Positions 40,577 to 49,204 of a stretch of 64,000 bases of DNA are shown piece after piece. Position 1 is the stretch's first letter, and each line of letters begins with the position of its first letter. Under the pieces are notes generated by a model. It made no database searches. It was not told the DNA's origin and saw nothing but the letters and a program-made list of their open reading frames with translations. Origin of the DNA: Variovorax guangxiensis (lineage in GTDB: Bacteria; Pseudomonadota; Gammaproteobacteria; Burkholderiales; Burkholderiaceae_C); contig NZ_RXFT01000004.1 in assembly GCF_003952165.1 (NCBI RefSeq), forward strand, positions 1-64,000. Reading direction: 5' to 3'. The translations under genes were made by a program, and so were the position numbers.

Positions 40577-41602
40577 ATGAAACCCACAGGCCGCGCCACC
40601 ATCGCCGACGTCGCCGAAGCCGCCGGCGTCTCCAAGGCCACCGTCTCGCGCTTCCTCAACCATCGCGAGCGCCTGCTGAGCCCCGACATCGCCGCTCGCG
40701 TCGAAGTCGCCATCGCCAAGCTCGGCTACTCGCCCAGCCCGATGGCGCAGGCGCTGAGCCATGGCCGCTCACGGCTGGTCGGCCTGATCGTGGCCGACAT
40801 CACCAACCCATATTCCGTCGCGGTGCTGCGCGGCGCCGAGAAGGCCTGCCAGGACGCCGGCTACCTCGTGATGCTGTTCAACCTCGGCAACGAGAGCGAA
40901 CGCGAGCGCGAGGCCATCGACGCGCTGGCGGGCTACCAGGTCGACGGCTTCATCCTCAACACGCTGGGGCGCGGCAGCAACGTGGTCGACGCGGTCACGC
41001 TGCACGGCAAGCCGGCGGTGCTGGTGGACCGCCGGCATGCGGGCATGCACACCGACTTCGTCTCGCTCGACAACGATTCCGCGATGGCCGCCACCTGCGG
41101 CCACCTGGTCGAAGGCGGCTATCGCGAGCTGCTCTACGTCACCGAGCCGCAGAAGGGCGTGAGCTCGCGGCGCGAACGCACGGCCGCCTTCGGCGCCTGC
41201 GTGGCCGCGCACGAGCCGCGCGTGGCGGGCGAGGTGTTCGAGAGCGTGGAAGGCGAGACCGATGCGCTCGACGAGGCACTGCGCGCCCTGCGCCAGCGTG
41301 CGAAGCGCGGCCGCCGCGCGGCGGTGGTCGCGGGCAATGCGGTGGTCACGCTGCGCATCGCACAGGCGATGGCGCGGCTGGGCTGGCAGTTCGGTGCCGA
41401 CCTCGGCTTCGTGGGTTTCGACGATCCCGAATGGGCTTCGCTCATCGGGCCCGGCCTGAGCACCGTGGCGCAGCCCACCGACGCCATCGGCCGCGCGGCC
41501 GCTACATGCCTGATCGAACGCTTGCGTGGGCTGGATGCGCCTGCGCGCCAGCTGTTGCTGCCTGGAGAACTGGTCGTTCGAGGTTCGTCGCGGGCCGTCT
41601 AG
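40577..41602 (+). CDS. ptxS: LacI-family regulator of 2-ketogluconate genes (PtxS-like)
   Basis: A 341-residue LacI-family repressor with helix-turn-helix TIADVAEAAGVSKATVSRFLNH (residues 7-28), hinge and a periplasmic-binding-like effector domain (VGLIVADITNPYSVAVLRGAEKACQDAGYLVML, LVDRRHAG, LGFVGFDDPEW). PtxS of Pseudomonas binds 2-ketogluconate and a TGAAACCGGTTTCA operator; an exact copy of that operator stands at 34521. No copy is found directly upstream of this gene, so autoregulation would go through readthrough from the operon promoter. Its 3' end overlaps the convergent GMC gene by 101 bases. Confidence 0.85.
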   Translation: MKPTGRATIADVAEAAGVSKATVSRFLNHRERLLSPDIAARVEVAIAKLGYSPSPMAQALSHGRSRLVGLIVADITNPYSVAVLRGAEKACQDAGYLVMLFNLGNESEREREAIDALAGYQVDGFILNTLGRGSNVVDAVTLHGKPAVLVDRRHAGMHTDFVSLDNDSAMAATCGHLVEGGYRELLYVTEPQKGVSSRRERTAAFGACVAAHEPRVAGEVFESVEGETDALDEALRALRQRAKRGRRAAVVAGNAVVTLRIAQAMARLGWQFGADLGFVGFDDPEWASLIGPGLSTVAQPTDAIGRAAATCLIERLRGLDAPARQLLLPGELVVRGSSRAV

Positions 41603-43238
41603 CATCGAGTTCGGCGCGGTCGAAGGTGAGCGGGCCGCGCATCCACTCGGCGGCACGCTCGGCGATCATGACGGTCGGCGCATTGGTGTTGCCGCCGATC
41701 AGCGTCGGCATCACCGATGCATCGACCACGCGCAGGTTCGCGATGCCATGCACGCGCAGTTTCGCATCGACCACCGCCATCGCGTCGGTGCCCATCTTGC
41801 AGGTGCCCACGGGGTGGTAGATGGTGTCGGCGCGCGAGCGGATGTGCGAGAGCAGCTCTTCGTCGGTGTTCGCGCCGGCCGTGTAGAGCTCGGCCTGCCG
41901 GTACTTCTGCAATGCCGGTGTATGCAGGATCTCGCGCATCTTCTTCACGCCCGCGAGCAGCCGCGCGACGTCGTCCTCGTGCGAGAGGAATTTCGGATCG
42001 ATGCGCGGCGCCGTCGCCGGATCGGCATCGTTCAGCCGCACGTCGCCGCGGCCCTTGGGCCGCAGCACGCACGCATGGCATGAGAAGCCGAAGCCGCCGT
42101 GCAGTTTGCGCGCGTGGTCGTCGACCAGCGCGATCACGAAGTGCAGCTGCAGGTCGGGCTTGTCGAGGTCGGGAGATGTCCTGATGAAGGCGCCGGCCTC
42201 GGCGTAGGGCGTGGCGATCAGGCCCTTCCCGCTGCGCCTCCATTCGGGAATTGCCTTCGCGAAGTTCAGCAGTCCCATCGGGCCGAGCCCGGGCAGGTTC
42301 TTCTCCTTCGTGCGACAGGAGAGGATGAAGTCGACGTGGTCCTGCAGGTTGCGTCCCACGCCCGGCAGCGCATGGCGCACCGCGATGCCGTGCCGCACCA
42401 GCTCTTCCGGATCGCCGATGCCCGAGAGCATCAGCAGCTGCGGCGAGTTGAAGGCCCCGCCGCACAGCACCACCTCGCGGCGCGCGAAGAGGGTGTCGGT
42501 CTCGCCGTCGCGGCGTATCTCGACGCCGGTGGCGCGGCGCTCGTCGAGCAGCACGCGCTGTGCCTGCACGCCGGTCATCACCGTGAGGTTGGAGCGCGCG
42601 CTCATCACCGGATGCAGGTAGGCGGCCGCCGCCGAGCAGCGTTCGCCGTTCTTCGCGCCGCCGTGGAACTGCGTGACCTGGTAGAGGCCGGCACCTTCCT
42701 GCCGCACGCCGTCGTTGAAGTCGTCGTTGCGCGGAATGCCGCACTCCATGGCGGCGCGCACGAAGGCGTTGCTGATCTCGCGCGGCGACTGCTGGTCGGC
42801 AACCTGCAGCGGACCGCTCGCGCCGTGCATGGCGCTCTCGCCGCGCTGGTTGCCCTCCGAGCGCTTGAAGAAGGGCAGCACGTCGTCGAAGGACCAGCCG
42901 ATGCAGCCCGCGCGCTCCCAGTCGTCGTAGTCGTCGGGATGGCCGCGCACGTAGAGCATGGCGTTGATGGCGCTGGAGCCGCCCAGGCAGCGTCCGCGCG
43001 GCTGGTAGCCGCGCCGGCCGTTCAGGCCGGGTTGCGGCACGGTCCGGTAGGCGTAGTTGTTGATGCGAGGGCGCCCCGAGATCATGGCCGCCGCGCCGGC
43101 CGGCGCCCGCACCAGGATGCCGCGGCCGTCGCCGCCTGCCTCGACCAGGCAGACCTGTACAGCGGGGTCTTCGCTGAGCCGTCCGGCCAGCGTGGCGCCG
43201 CCGGAGCCGCCACCCACGATCACGTAGTCGAACTCCAT
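41502..43238 (-). CDS. GMC-family FAD oxidoreductase (choline dehydrogenase-like)
   Basis: A 578-residue flavoenzyme: FAD-binding VIVGGGSGGATLAGRLSED at the N-terminus, GMC signature 1 GRCLGGSSAINAMLYVRGHPDDYDDW, signature 2 CGGAFNSPQLLMLSGIG, and the C-terminal catalytic His region YHPVGTCKMG and PTLIGGNTNAPTVMIAERAAEWM. Relatives oxidise primary alcohols, choline or sugars; the substrate is not deducible. The family normally ends near AERAAEWM, so the last 45 residues (ending AHASVRSGM) are an extension read through the antisense of ptxS. Confidence 0.88.
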   Translation of the reverse strand: MEFDYVIVGGGSGGATLAGRLSEDPAVQVCLVEAGGDGRGILVRAPAGAAAMISGRPRINNYAYRTVPQPGLNGRRGYQPRGRCLGGSSAINAMLYVRGHPDDYDDWERAGCIGWSFDDVLPFFKRSEGNQRGESAMHGASGPLQVADQQSPREISNAFVRAAMECGIPRNDDFNDGVRQEGAGLYQVTQFHGGAKNGERCSAAAAYLHPVMSARSNLTVMTGVQAQRVLLDERRATGVEIRRDGETDTLFARREVVLCGGAFNSPQLLMLSGIGDPEELVRHGIAVRHALPGVGRNLQDHVDFILSCRTKEKNLPGLGPMGLLNFAKAIPEWRRSGKGLIATPYAEAGAFIRTSPDLDKPDLQLHFVIALVDDHARKLHGGFGFSCHACVLRPKGRGDVRLNDADPATAPRIDPKFLSHEDDVARLLAGVKKMREILHTPALQKYRQAELYTAGANTDEELLSHIRSRADTIYHPVGTCKMGTDAMAVVDAKLRVHGIANLRVVDASVMPTLIGGNTNAPTVMIAERAAEWMRGPLTFDRAELDARRPATNLERPVLQAATAGAQAHPAHASVRSGM

Positions 43239-43447
43239 GATGTGCCGTCCTCTGTGTTGTCTCGGGTACCGGTCTTTGCCGGACGTGCGGCTTTATAACC
43301 CTCCATCGGGCCGTGCGCGGATTTCTCCCGCCATTCTCGAAAGGCCGATCACGGTTGGGCGCGCGCACCCCGGGAGCCATGCAGCGGTTCGCATACGGCC
43401 AAGCCGACCCTTTCGCCGTCACCCCCAGGCATTGCCGCCACCACCTT

Positions 43448-43453
43448 TTGACA
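43448..43453 (+). promoter_or_regulatory. -35-like TTGACA in the 43.2-43.5 kb gap
   Basis: The 282-base gap between the divergent GMC and membrane-protein genes contains a perfect TTGACA, but no matching -10 at the right distance; nothing else is recognisable there. Confidence 0.25.
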
Positions 43454-43520
43454 GCCGCTTTTACCGGCGCTTCACCTGCCGGACAAATTGCGGGGCAGGC
43501 TTCATGGCTCAATCGCTCCC

Positions 43521-44036
43521 ATGCATATCCCGTCGGACGTCACCGTCTTCACGCAGGTGCGCTTCTGGTTGCTGGTGCTGTGCTCGCTGATCTTCCCGGC
43601 GGCGATCTTCGTCATGCTCTTCGTGCGGCGCGAGTTCTCGAAGAAGACCGTGCTCGCCTTCGGGCTGCTGCTGATCGTGCTGGCGGGCGTGGACATCTTC
43701 GTGCTGCGCGCTCTGTCGCATCAGGCCCGGCTCACGCCGTCGCTGGCCGACGACCTCGTCTTCTCGTCGGAGCTTTCGGTCGCGCTCTACATCTTTCCGG
43801 CCGCCTTCGGCACCTTCGGGCTGAACATGGTGTCGCATGTGCTCATGCACTACCTGAAGCAGAAGGAGGCGCGGTTCGAGGCGCATCGGCGGCTCGCGCA
43901 GCCTGGGGGAGCCGTGAGGGCAGCGCGGCGTGGCAATCGCCCTGGACCGTTGGGCATGCGGCGAACGCGGCCGGCGGTCGCCTCGAAGCGCCGGCGGCCG
44001 GGAGCGCGCCTGGTCGCCGCCCGGCAGGACACCTGA
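43521..44036 (+). CDS. hypothetical membrane protein
   Basis: A 171-residue protein with three membrane spans (FWLLVLCSLIFPAAIFVMLFV, KTVLAFGLLLIVLAGVDIFVL, and SVALYIFPAAFGTFGLNMVSHVLMHYL). The final 45 residues are Arg/Ala/Pro-rich (RRGNRPGPLGMRRTRPAVASKRRRPG) and look like read-through of GC-rich non-coding sequence, so the native end may lie near residue 125 after a frameshift. The ATG at 43521 opens the family-like MHIPSDVTVFTQVRFW. Function unknown. Confidence 0.68.
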   Translation: MHIPSDVTVFTQVRFWLLVLCSLIFPAAIFVMLFVRREFSKKTVLAFGLLLIVLAGVDIFVLRALSHQARLTPSLADDLVFSSELSVALYIFPAAFGTFGLNMVSHVLMHYLKQKEARFEAHRRLAQPGGAVRAARRGNRPGPLGMRRTRPAVASKRRRPGARLVAARQDT

Positions 44037-44061
44037 GCCTCCTCGGTGGCCTCGAAACAGA

Positions 44062-44091
44062 AAAGCCCGGCAGACTGAACCGCCGGGCTTC
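44062..44091. terminator. hairpin between convergent genes
   Basis: Arms AAGCCCGGC (44063-44071) and GCCGGGCTT (44082-44090) with a 10-base loop, flanked by AA and TT, stand between the membrane protein and ridA stops. The T-tract is minimal. Confidence 0.5.
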
Positions 44092-44117
44092 ATCGAAAGG
44101 GTAAGGCCGAAGGCCGG

Positions 44118-44576
44118 TCAGCCCACTTCCGCGATCAGCTCGATCTCCACGCACGCGCCCAGCGGAATCTGCGCCACGCCGAAGGCGCTGCGCGCATGCG
44201 CGCCCTTCTCGGGGCCGAAGACTTCGGCGAAGAACTCGCTCGCGCCGTTGGTCACAAGGTGCTGCTCGGTGAAGGTGCCGACCGAGTTGACCAGGCTCAT
44301 CACCTTGACGATGCGCTTGACCTTGTTCAGGTCGCCCACGGCCGCGTGCAGCGTGCCCAGCAGGTCGATGGCGATGGCGCGGGCGGCCTGCTTGCCTTCT
44401 TCGGTGCCGATGTTGGCGCCGAGCTGGCCGGTCCAGACCTTGCCGTCCTTCTTGGCGATGTGGCCCGACAGGAACACGAGGTTGCCGGTCTGCACGAAGG
44501 GCACGTACGCGGCAGCGGGTGCGGCGACGGGCGGAAGAGTGATGCCGAGGCTGGAAAGTTTGTCGTAAACGCTCAT
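44118..44576 (-). CDS. RidA-family protein (enamine/imine deaminase)
   Basis: A 152-residue YjgF/YER057c/UK114 protein. The N-terminus is MSVYDKLSSLGITLP, followed by VFLSGHIAKKDGKVWTGQLGANI and the conserved catalytic-Arg region ARSAFGVAQIPLGACVEIELIAEV. RidA enzymes hydrolyse reactive 2-aminoacrylate and other imines released by PLP enzymes. Its ATG overlaps the transglutaminase stop (ATGA), so it is translationally coupled to that gene, an unusual partnership. Confidence 0.9.
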   Translation of the reverse strand: MSVYDKLSSLGITLPPVAAPAAAYVPFVQTGNLVFLSGHIAKKDGKVWTGQLGANIGTEEGKQAARAIAIDLLGTLHAAVGDLNKVKRIVKVMSLVNSVGTFTEQHLVTNGASEFFAEVFGPEKGAHARSAFGVAQIPLGACVEIELIAEVG

Positions 44577-45541
44577 GGAGACTCCTTGTCTTGGGAAGGC
44601 GATTGTGTCCGTGTTTGCGGCAGGCCATCGACCACTTCCCCCACCGGCTGCACGGTCACGCCGACCCTCAGCGTGTGCCTTGCGCCGCCATGCAGTACGC
44701 CGCGCATCGGCGAGACGTCGGAGTAGTCGCGGCCGATGGCGAGGGTGACGTAGTCCTCCCCGGGTTGGCGGCCGTTGGTGGGGTCGAAGTCGACCCAGTC
44801 GCCGGGGCTGCCGCCGGTGCCGTCGTCCTCGCCGGGCAGGTACACCGACACCCATGCGTGGGAGGCGTCGGCGCCCACCAGCCGGGGCTGGCCGGGGGGC
44901 GGCTGCGTGAGCAGGTAGCCGCTGACGTAGCGCGCTGGCAGGCCCATGGTGCGGAAGCACGCGATCATGATGTGGGCGAAGTCCTGGCACACGCCCTTGC
45001 GCTGCGCGAGGGCCTCGACGGCGGGGGTGTTGATCTCGGTGCTGTCGGCGTCGTAGGCGAAGTCGGCGTACATACGCTCGGTGAGGTCCATCGCCACGTC
45101 GAAGGCGGGTCGGCCGGGCACGAAGCTGGCGCGCGCATAGGCCACGAAGTCGTCGTGGCGCGGCACGTAGGGCGAGGGAAAGACGAACTCCGAAGCCGCG
45201 TCGAAGGTGGCGTCCTTGCGGAAGCGGAAGCGCTCGCGCACCGATTCCCACGGCAGCTCGCGCGCCACGGCGGGCGAGAGCTCGGGAACCGAAGTCTCGA
45301 CCACGCTCTCGGCCGTGACCACCAGCCGGTCGTGCGTGGCCTCCAGAGCGAAGAAGGCGCGCGTGTTGCCGTACAGGTCGGCCTGCTCGCTGCGCTGGGC
45401 CGGCGCCGGCTCGATGGAGAGCTTGTGGCTCACGAGCTTCTGCGAGCCGGTGGCCAGCGGCTTCAGGTGCGCGAGATGCTGCGCCGTCTCGACCGGCGGC
45501 GAGTACTCGTAGCGCGTTTCGTGGGTGACGTGGAGCAGCAT
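44573..45541 (-). CDS. transglutaminase-like cysteine protease (bacterial TGase, short form)
   Basis: A 322-residue protein with an N-terminal bacterial transglutaminase-like domain (MLLHVTHETRYEYSPPV) and the transglutaminase core: catalytic Cys in RKGVCQDFAHIMIACFRTMGLPARYVSGYL, His in DASHAWVSVYLPGE and Asp in WVDFDPTNG. These cysteine enzymes are predicted to act as peptidases or amide-transferring enzymes linked to ATP-grasp/alpha-E proteins. There is no signal peptide. It overlaps ridA by 4 bases and lies 32 bases after the solute-binding lipoprotein. Confidence 0.9.
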   Translation of the reverse strand: MLLHVTHETRYEYSPPVETAQHLAHLKPLATGSQKLVSHKLSIEPAPAQRSEQADLYGNTRAFFALEATHDRLVVTAESVVETSVPELSPAVARELPWESVRERFRFRKDATFDAASEFVFPSPYVPRHDDFVAYARASFVPGRPAFDVAMDLTERMYADFAYDADSTEINTPAVEALAQRKGVCQDFAHIMIACFRTMGLPARYVSGYLLTQPPPGQPRLVGADASHAWVSVYLPGEDDGTGGSPGDWVDFDPTNGRQPGEDYVTLAIGRDYSDVSPMRGVLHGGARHTLRVGVTVQPVGEVVDGLPQTRTQSPSQDKESP

Positions 45542-45573
45542 GGTGGCCGGCGCCGATTGCGTGGACCGCCCGC

Positions 45574-46395
45574 TTACTTCGACTCGGAGCCGAAGTACGA
45601 GGCGTAGATCTTCGCGTAGGTGCCGTCGGCGCGGATGCCTTCGAGGCCCTGGTTGATCCTGGCGAGCAGCTCGGCGTTGCCCTTCTTCACGGCAATGCCG
45701 TACTTCTCGACCGGGAAGCTGGTGTCGCTCACCGTCTTGAAGCCGCCGGCGGTGTTGTTGGCGAGGTAGTGCACCACCACGCCGTTGTCGGCCACCACGG
45801 CCTGCACTCCGCCGGCTTCGAGTTCCTTGAGCGCCAGCGGCGTCGATTCGAAGCGCTTGATGGCGGTGTTCGACTTGCCCAGCAGCTTGCCCACGACCTC
45901 GTCGCCGGTGGTGCCGTTCTGCACGCCGACCTTCAGCGTCTTGATGTCCTCGAACCTGGCGATGGGCGCGTCGTTGCGCACGGCGATGAGCTGGCGCGCG
46001 TCGAAGTACGACTGCGAGAAGTCCATCGTCTGGCGGCGCTCGTCGGTGATGGTGATGGCCGACACCAGCAGGTCGCGGTCGCCCTGGGCCAGCGAATTGA
46101 AGATGCCTTCCCATGGCGTGTTGACGAACTTCACCTCGAAGCCGGCCTTCTGCGCGACCGCCTTCACCACCTCGATGTCGAAGCCAACGATCTCGCCCCT
46201 GTCGTTCTGCGACTCGAAGGGCGTGTAGGCGGCATCGGTGCCGACCACGAGCACGCGCGCGGGGGCTGGTGCCGCCGGTGTGCCGGCGGCCGGGGCCGAT
46301 GCCGGCTCCTGCTTGCCGCAGCCGGTGATGGCGAGGGCCGCGAGGAGGCCTGCGGCGGTGAGTGCGAAGCGGCGATTGATGGTGATGCCTGACAT
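45574..46395 (-). CDS. orphan amino-acid-type solute-binding lipoprotein
   Basis: A 273-residue SBP_bac_3 lipoprotein with lipobox AITGC (Cys near residue 26) and an Ala/Pro linker. The core VVGTDAAYTPFESQNDRGEIVGFDIEVVKAV, LVSAITITDERRQTMDFSQSYFDARQLIAV and LKVGVQNGTTGDEVVGKLLG is typical of basic or polar amino acid binding proteins, with the ligand Arg in TDERRQ. No permease or ATPase gene is adjacent; the neighbours are ATP-grasp/alpha-E and transglutaminase genes on the same strand. Confidence 0.88.
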   Translation of the reverse strand: MSGITINRRFALTAAGLLAALAITGCGKQEPASAPAAGTPAAPAPARVLVVGTDAAYTPFESQNDRGEIVGFDIEVVKAVAQKAGFEVKFVNTPWEGIFNSLAQGDRDLLVSAITITDERRQTMDFSQSYFDARQLIAVRNDAPIARFEDIKTLKVGVQNGTTGDEVVGKLLGKSNTAIKRFESTPLALKELEAGGVQAVVADNGVVVHYLANNTAGGFKTVSDTSFPVEKYGIAVKKGNAELLARINQGLEGIRADGTYAKIYASYFGSESK

Positions 46396-46446
46396 GGGGT
46401 GCCTCCTTGGAACTGTCTTGAACTGCTTGTCTTGTTGTATGGGAAA

Positions 46447-49140
46447 TCAGGCGCCTACCGAGCGCAGCGACTCTGAAGTCAGCGTGAAGTAGCGCGTGCC
46501 GATGGCGTCGGACACATGGTAGGCCGCCGTCTCGCAGCTGGCGAGCAGCTTTACGAGCTCGGGATAGTCGGCGTCGGGGCCGGTGGCACAAAGGTGCTCC
46601 AGCGTCCAGCTGGCCGGATCGGGCAGCTCGTACGACAGCGCCGTCAGCTTGCCCGGCGCGCTGCCGGCCAGCCGCGCGATGCGCCCGCGCAGGGTCTGCG
46701 TGACCCAGGCCAGCGAGCGCGGGTTCTCGGCGTCGAGCACCAGCAGGTCGACCATGGTGGCGACGTCGCGGCGCTGCTGGTAGCGCGCGTGGAAGGTGAT
46801 GGTGCTGTCGAAGAGCGCCACCATGGCTTCGAAGCCGCTCACCTCGTGCACCGCGCCGTTGTCGAAGCCGGCCTCCAGCGCATTCGCCAGGAAGCCCAGC
46901 CGCTCGATGTGGCGGCCGATGGACAAGAGGCGCCACGCGTCGTCGCGCGTCATGCGGTCCGTCTGCGCGCCGGTCATGGCAGCGAGCGCGTTGCTGGCGG
47001 ATTCGAGGGCGCGCAGCGCGGCGCTGGCGGCGAAGCTGCCTTCGTCGGCCTGTTCGGCGGCGCGGCGCAGGAAGTCGGCCTCGGTGCGCACGATCTGGTT
47101 CCAGGTGTCCTGCGAGAGGCGCTCGCGCACCGCGGCCGCCGCCTGCCGGATGCAGCGCAGGCTGAAGCCCACGCTGCCGCCGCGGGCCACGTCGCCCAGC
47201 TCGGCGATGAGCGCACGCTCGAACACGCGGCGCGACTGCGGCGCGCTCGGCACTTCGGCCGGCACCAGCGCATTGCGCAGCGCCATGCGGTGCAGCCAGT
47301 CGAGCAGCGGACGCGAGGACTGGTCTTCGCTGCCCAGCAGGCTCAGCGTGAGGCGCGCCAGGCGCACCGCGTTCTCGGCGCGCTCGGTGTAGCGGCCCAG
47401 CCAGAACATGTTCTCGGCCGCGCGGCTGGTGACCGGCGCGCGGTGCCGCGCGAGCGATGCCGGCGTGCTGTGCGGCTGCAGCAGCGTGGTGCGGTCGACC
47501 TCGCCGTGCGTCTGGACCCACACGTCGGCACTGCTGCCGCCGCGCTGCATCGACGCGAACTGCGCATCGGGCTCGGTGAGCCGTGCCAGCCCGCCGGGCA
47601 GCACGCGCCACGATTGCGCGCCGTCGCTCACCGCGAACACGCGCAGCATCACCGCGCGCGGCGCGATATGGCCCGGGCCCATGTCGTTCGCCCAGGTGGG
47701 CATCTGCGACAGCGCCATGTAGCCCTGCACGGTGTGGACGTCGCCCTCGCGCACGATGCGGCCGGCCCACTCGTCGAGCTCGCGCCGGCCGAGCTGGCTG
47801 CCGAGCACCGCGTCGAAGCTCGCGCGACCGTCGAAGCCGGGGTATGTGGGCTTGATGGCGCTGTCGCCCAGCTGCGGCAGCACCGATTCGAGCGCCGCGC
47901 GCTCGCCGCACCACCAGGTGGGCAGGGCGGGCAGCATGAGCTTCTCGTCGATCAGCCGGCGTGCCAGCCCCGGCAGAAAGCCCAGCAGCGCGGGCGATTC
48001 GAGAAATGCCGAGCCCGGCATGTTCGCCACCAGCACGTTGCCGGCGCGGATCGCCTGCAACAGGCCGGGCACGCCGAGCGTGGAGTCGGGGCGCAGCTCC
48101 AGCGGGTCGAGGAACTGGTCGTCCAGCCGCTTGATGAGGCCGTGCACCGGGCGCAGGCCCTGCAGCGTCTTCAGGTAGAGCCGCTGGTCGCGCACCGTGA
48201 GGTCGCTGCCCTCGACCAGCGTGACGCCGAGGTAGCGCGCGAGGTAGGCGTGCTCGAAGTAGGTCTCGTTGTACGGCCCCGGCGTGAGCAGCGCGATGTG
48301 CGGCGGCACGCCGGCCGGGCACATGCGCTGCAGGCCTTCCATCATGGCGCTGTAGGTGGCGGCCAGGCGCTGCACGTGCAGGGCCTCGAAGGCCTGGGGA
48401 AACTGCCGCGTGATGGCGAGGCGGTTCTCGAGCAGGTAGCCCAGGCCCGAGGGCGCCTGCGTGCGCTGGGAGACCACCCACCAGTTGCCGTCGGGGCCGC
48501 GCGCCAGGTCGAAGGCGGCGATGTGCAGCCAGGTGTCGCCCGGCGGCTTCACGCCGTGCAGCGCGCGCAGGTAGCCGGGGTGGCCGCGCACCAGCGCCGG
48601 GGGAATGAGGCCCTCGGCCAGCAACTGCTGCGGGCCGTAGGCGTCGGCCATCACACGGTCGAGCACGCGCACGCGCTGCAGCACGCCGGCCTCGATCTGG
48701 CTCCAGCTTTCGGGCGAGACGATCAGCGGGAACAGGTCGAGCGACCACGGCCGCTGCGGGCCGTTGGCGTCGGCGTACACGTTGTAGGTAACGCCGTTGT
48801 CGCGGATCTGCCGCTCCAGGCTGGCCGCGCGCCGGGGCAGGTCGTTGAAGCCGCCCGGGCCGAGCTGTCCGAAGAAGGCGTTCCAGGCGGGGGTGAGCGG
48901 GGGCTGCTCCGGGGACTCAGGGGGCGTGGCCTGCGGCGCGGCCGGCGGCTGCGTCGCCGCGTCGTGCAGCTGCGGCGCAGGGGCGGGCGCCGCGGCCGGC
49001 CGGGAAGGGGCTGCCGGCGTGGCCAGCCCGCGCATTTCGTCGAAATGGCCGGGCAGGGCGGGCGGGGCGAGCGCCGACGCCAGGGCGGCCGGAAACTCCA
49101 GTGCCTGGGCGTCGAACAGGGATTCGTTCAAAGGTTCCAC
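46447..49140 (-). CDS. fused circularly permuted ATP-grasp / alpha-E domain protein
   Basis: An 897-residue fusion. Residues about 70-540 match the circularly permuted ATP-grasp type 2 enzyme (VSQRTQAPSGLGYLLENRLAITRQF, LTPGPYNETYFEHAYLARYLGVTLVEGSDL, KRLDDQFLDPLELRPDSTLGVPGLL, RVLPGGLARL). Residues from about 572 are an alpha-E domain (RAAENMFWLGRYTERAENAVRLARL). These domains, usually encoded by two adjacent genes (as at 56439 and 57947 here), are predicted to make an amide or peptide bond with ATP. The N-terminal 60 residues are Ala/Pro-rich linker. The substrate is unknown. Confidence 0.88.
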   Translation of the reverse strand: MEPLNESLFDAQALEFPAALASALAPPALPGHFDEMRGLATPAAPSRPAAAPAPAPQLHDAATQPPAAPQATPPESPEQPPLTPAWNAFFGQLGPGGFNDLPRRAASLERQIRDNGVTYNVYADANGPQRPWSLDLFPLIVSPESWSQIEAGVLQRVRVLDRVMADAYGPQQLLAEGLIPPALVRGHPGYLRALHGVKPPGDTWLHIAAFDLARGPDGNWWVVSQRTQAPSGLGYLLENRLAITRQFPQAFEALHVQRLAATYSAMMEGLQRMCPAGVPPHIALLTPGPYNETYFEHAYLARYLGVTLVEGSDLTVRDQRLYLKTLQGLRPVHGLIKRLDDQFLDPLELRPDSTLGVPGLLQAIRAGNVLVANMPGSAFLESPALLGFLPGLARRLIDEKLMLPALPTWWCGERAALESVLPQLGDSAIKPTYPGFDGRASFDAVLGSQLGRRELDEWAGRIVREGDVHTVQGYMALSQMPTWANDMGPGHIAPRAVMLRVFAVSDGAQSWRVLPGGLARLTEPDAQFASMQRGGSSADVWVQTHGEVDRTTLLQPHSTPASLARHRAPVTSRAAENMFWLGRYTERAENAVRLARLTLSLLGSEDQSSRPLLDWLHRMALRNALVPAEVPSAPQSRRVFERALIAELGDVARGGSVGFSLRCIRQAAAAVRERLSQDTWNQIVRTEADFLRRAAEQADEGSFAASAALRALESASNALAAMTGAQTDRMTRDDAWRLLSIGRHIERLGFLANALEAGFDNGAVHEVSGFEAMVALFDSTITFHARYQQRRDVATMVDLLVLDAENPRSLAWVTQTLRGRIARLAGSAPGKLTALSYELPDPASWTLEHLCATGPDADYPELVKLLASCETAAYHVSDAIGTRYFTLTSESLRSVGA

Positions 49141-49204
49141 AGGGGGTGGATTGTCACACCGCCGTCACGGGGGAGCCGTTCGGGCAGTGTGCGGAATATC
49201 CCGG

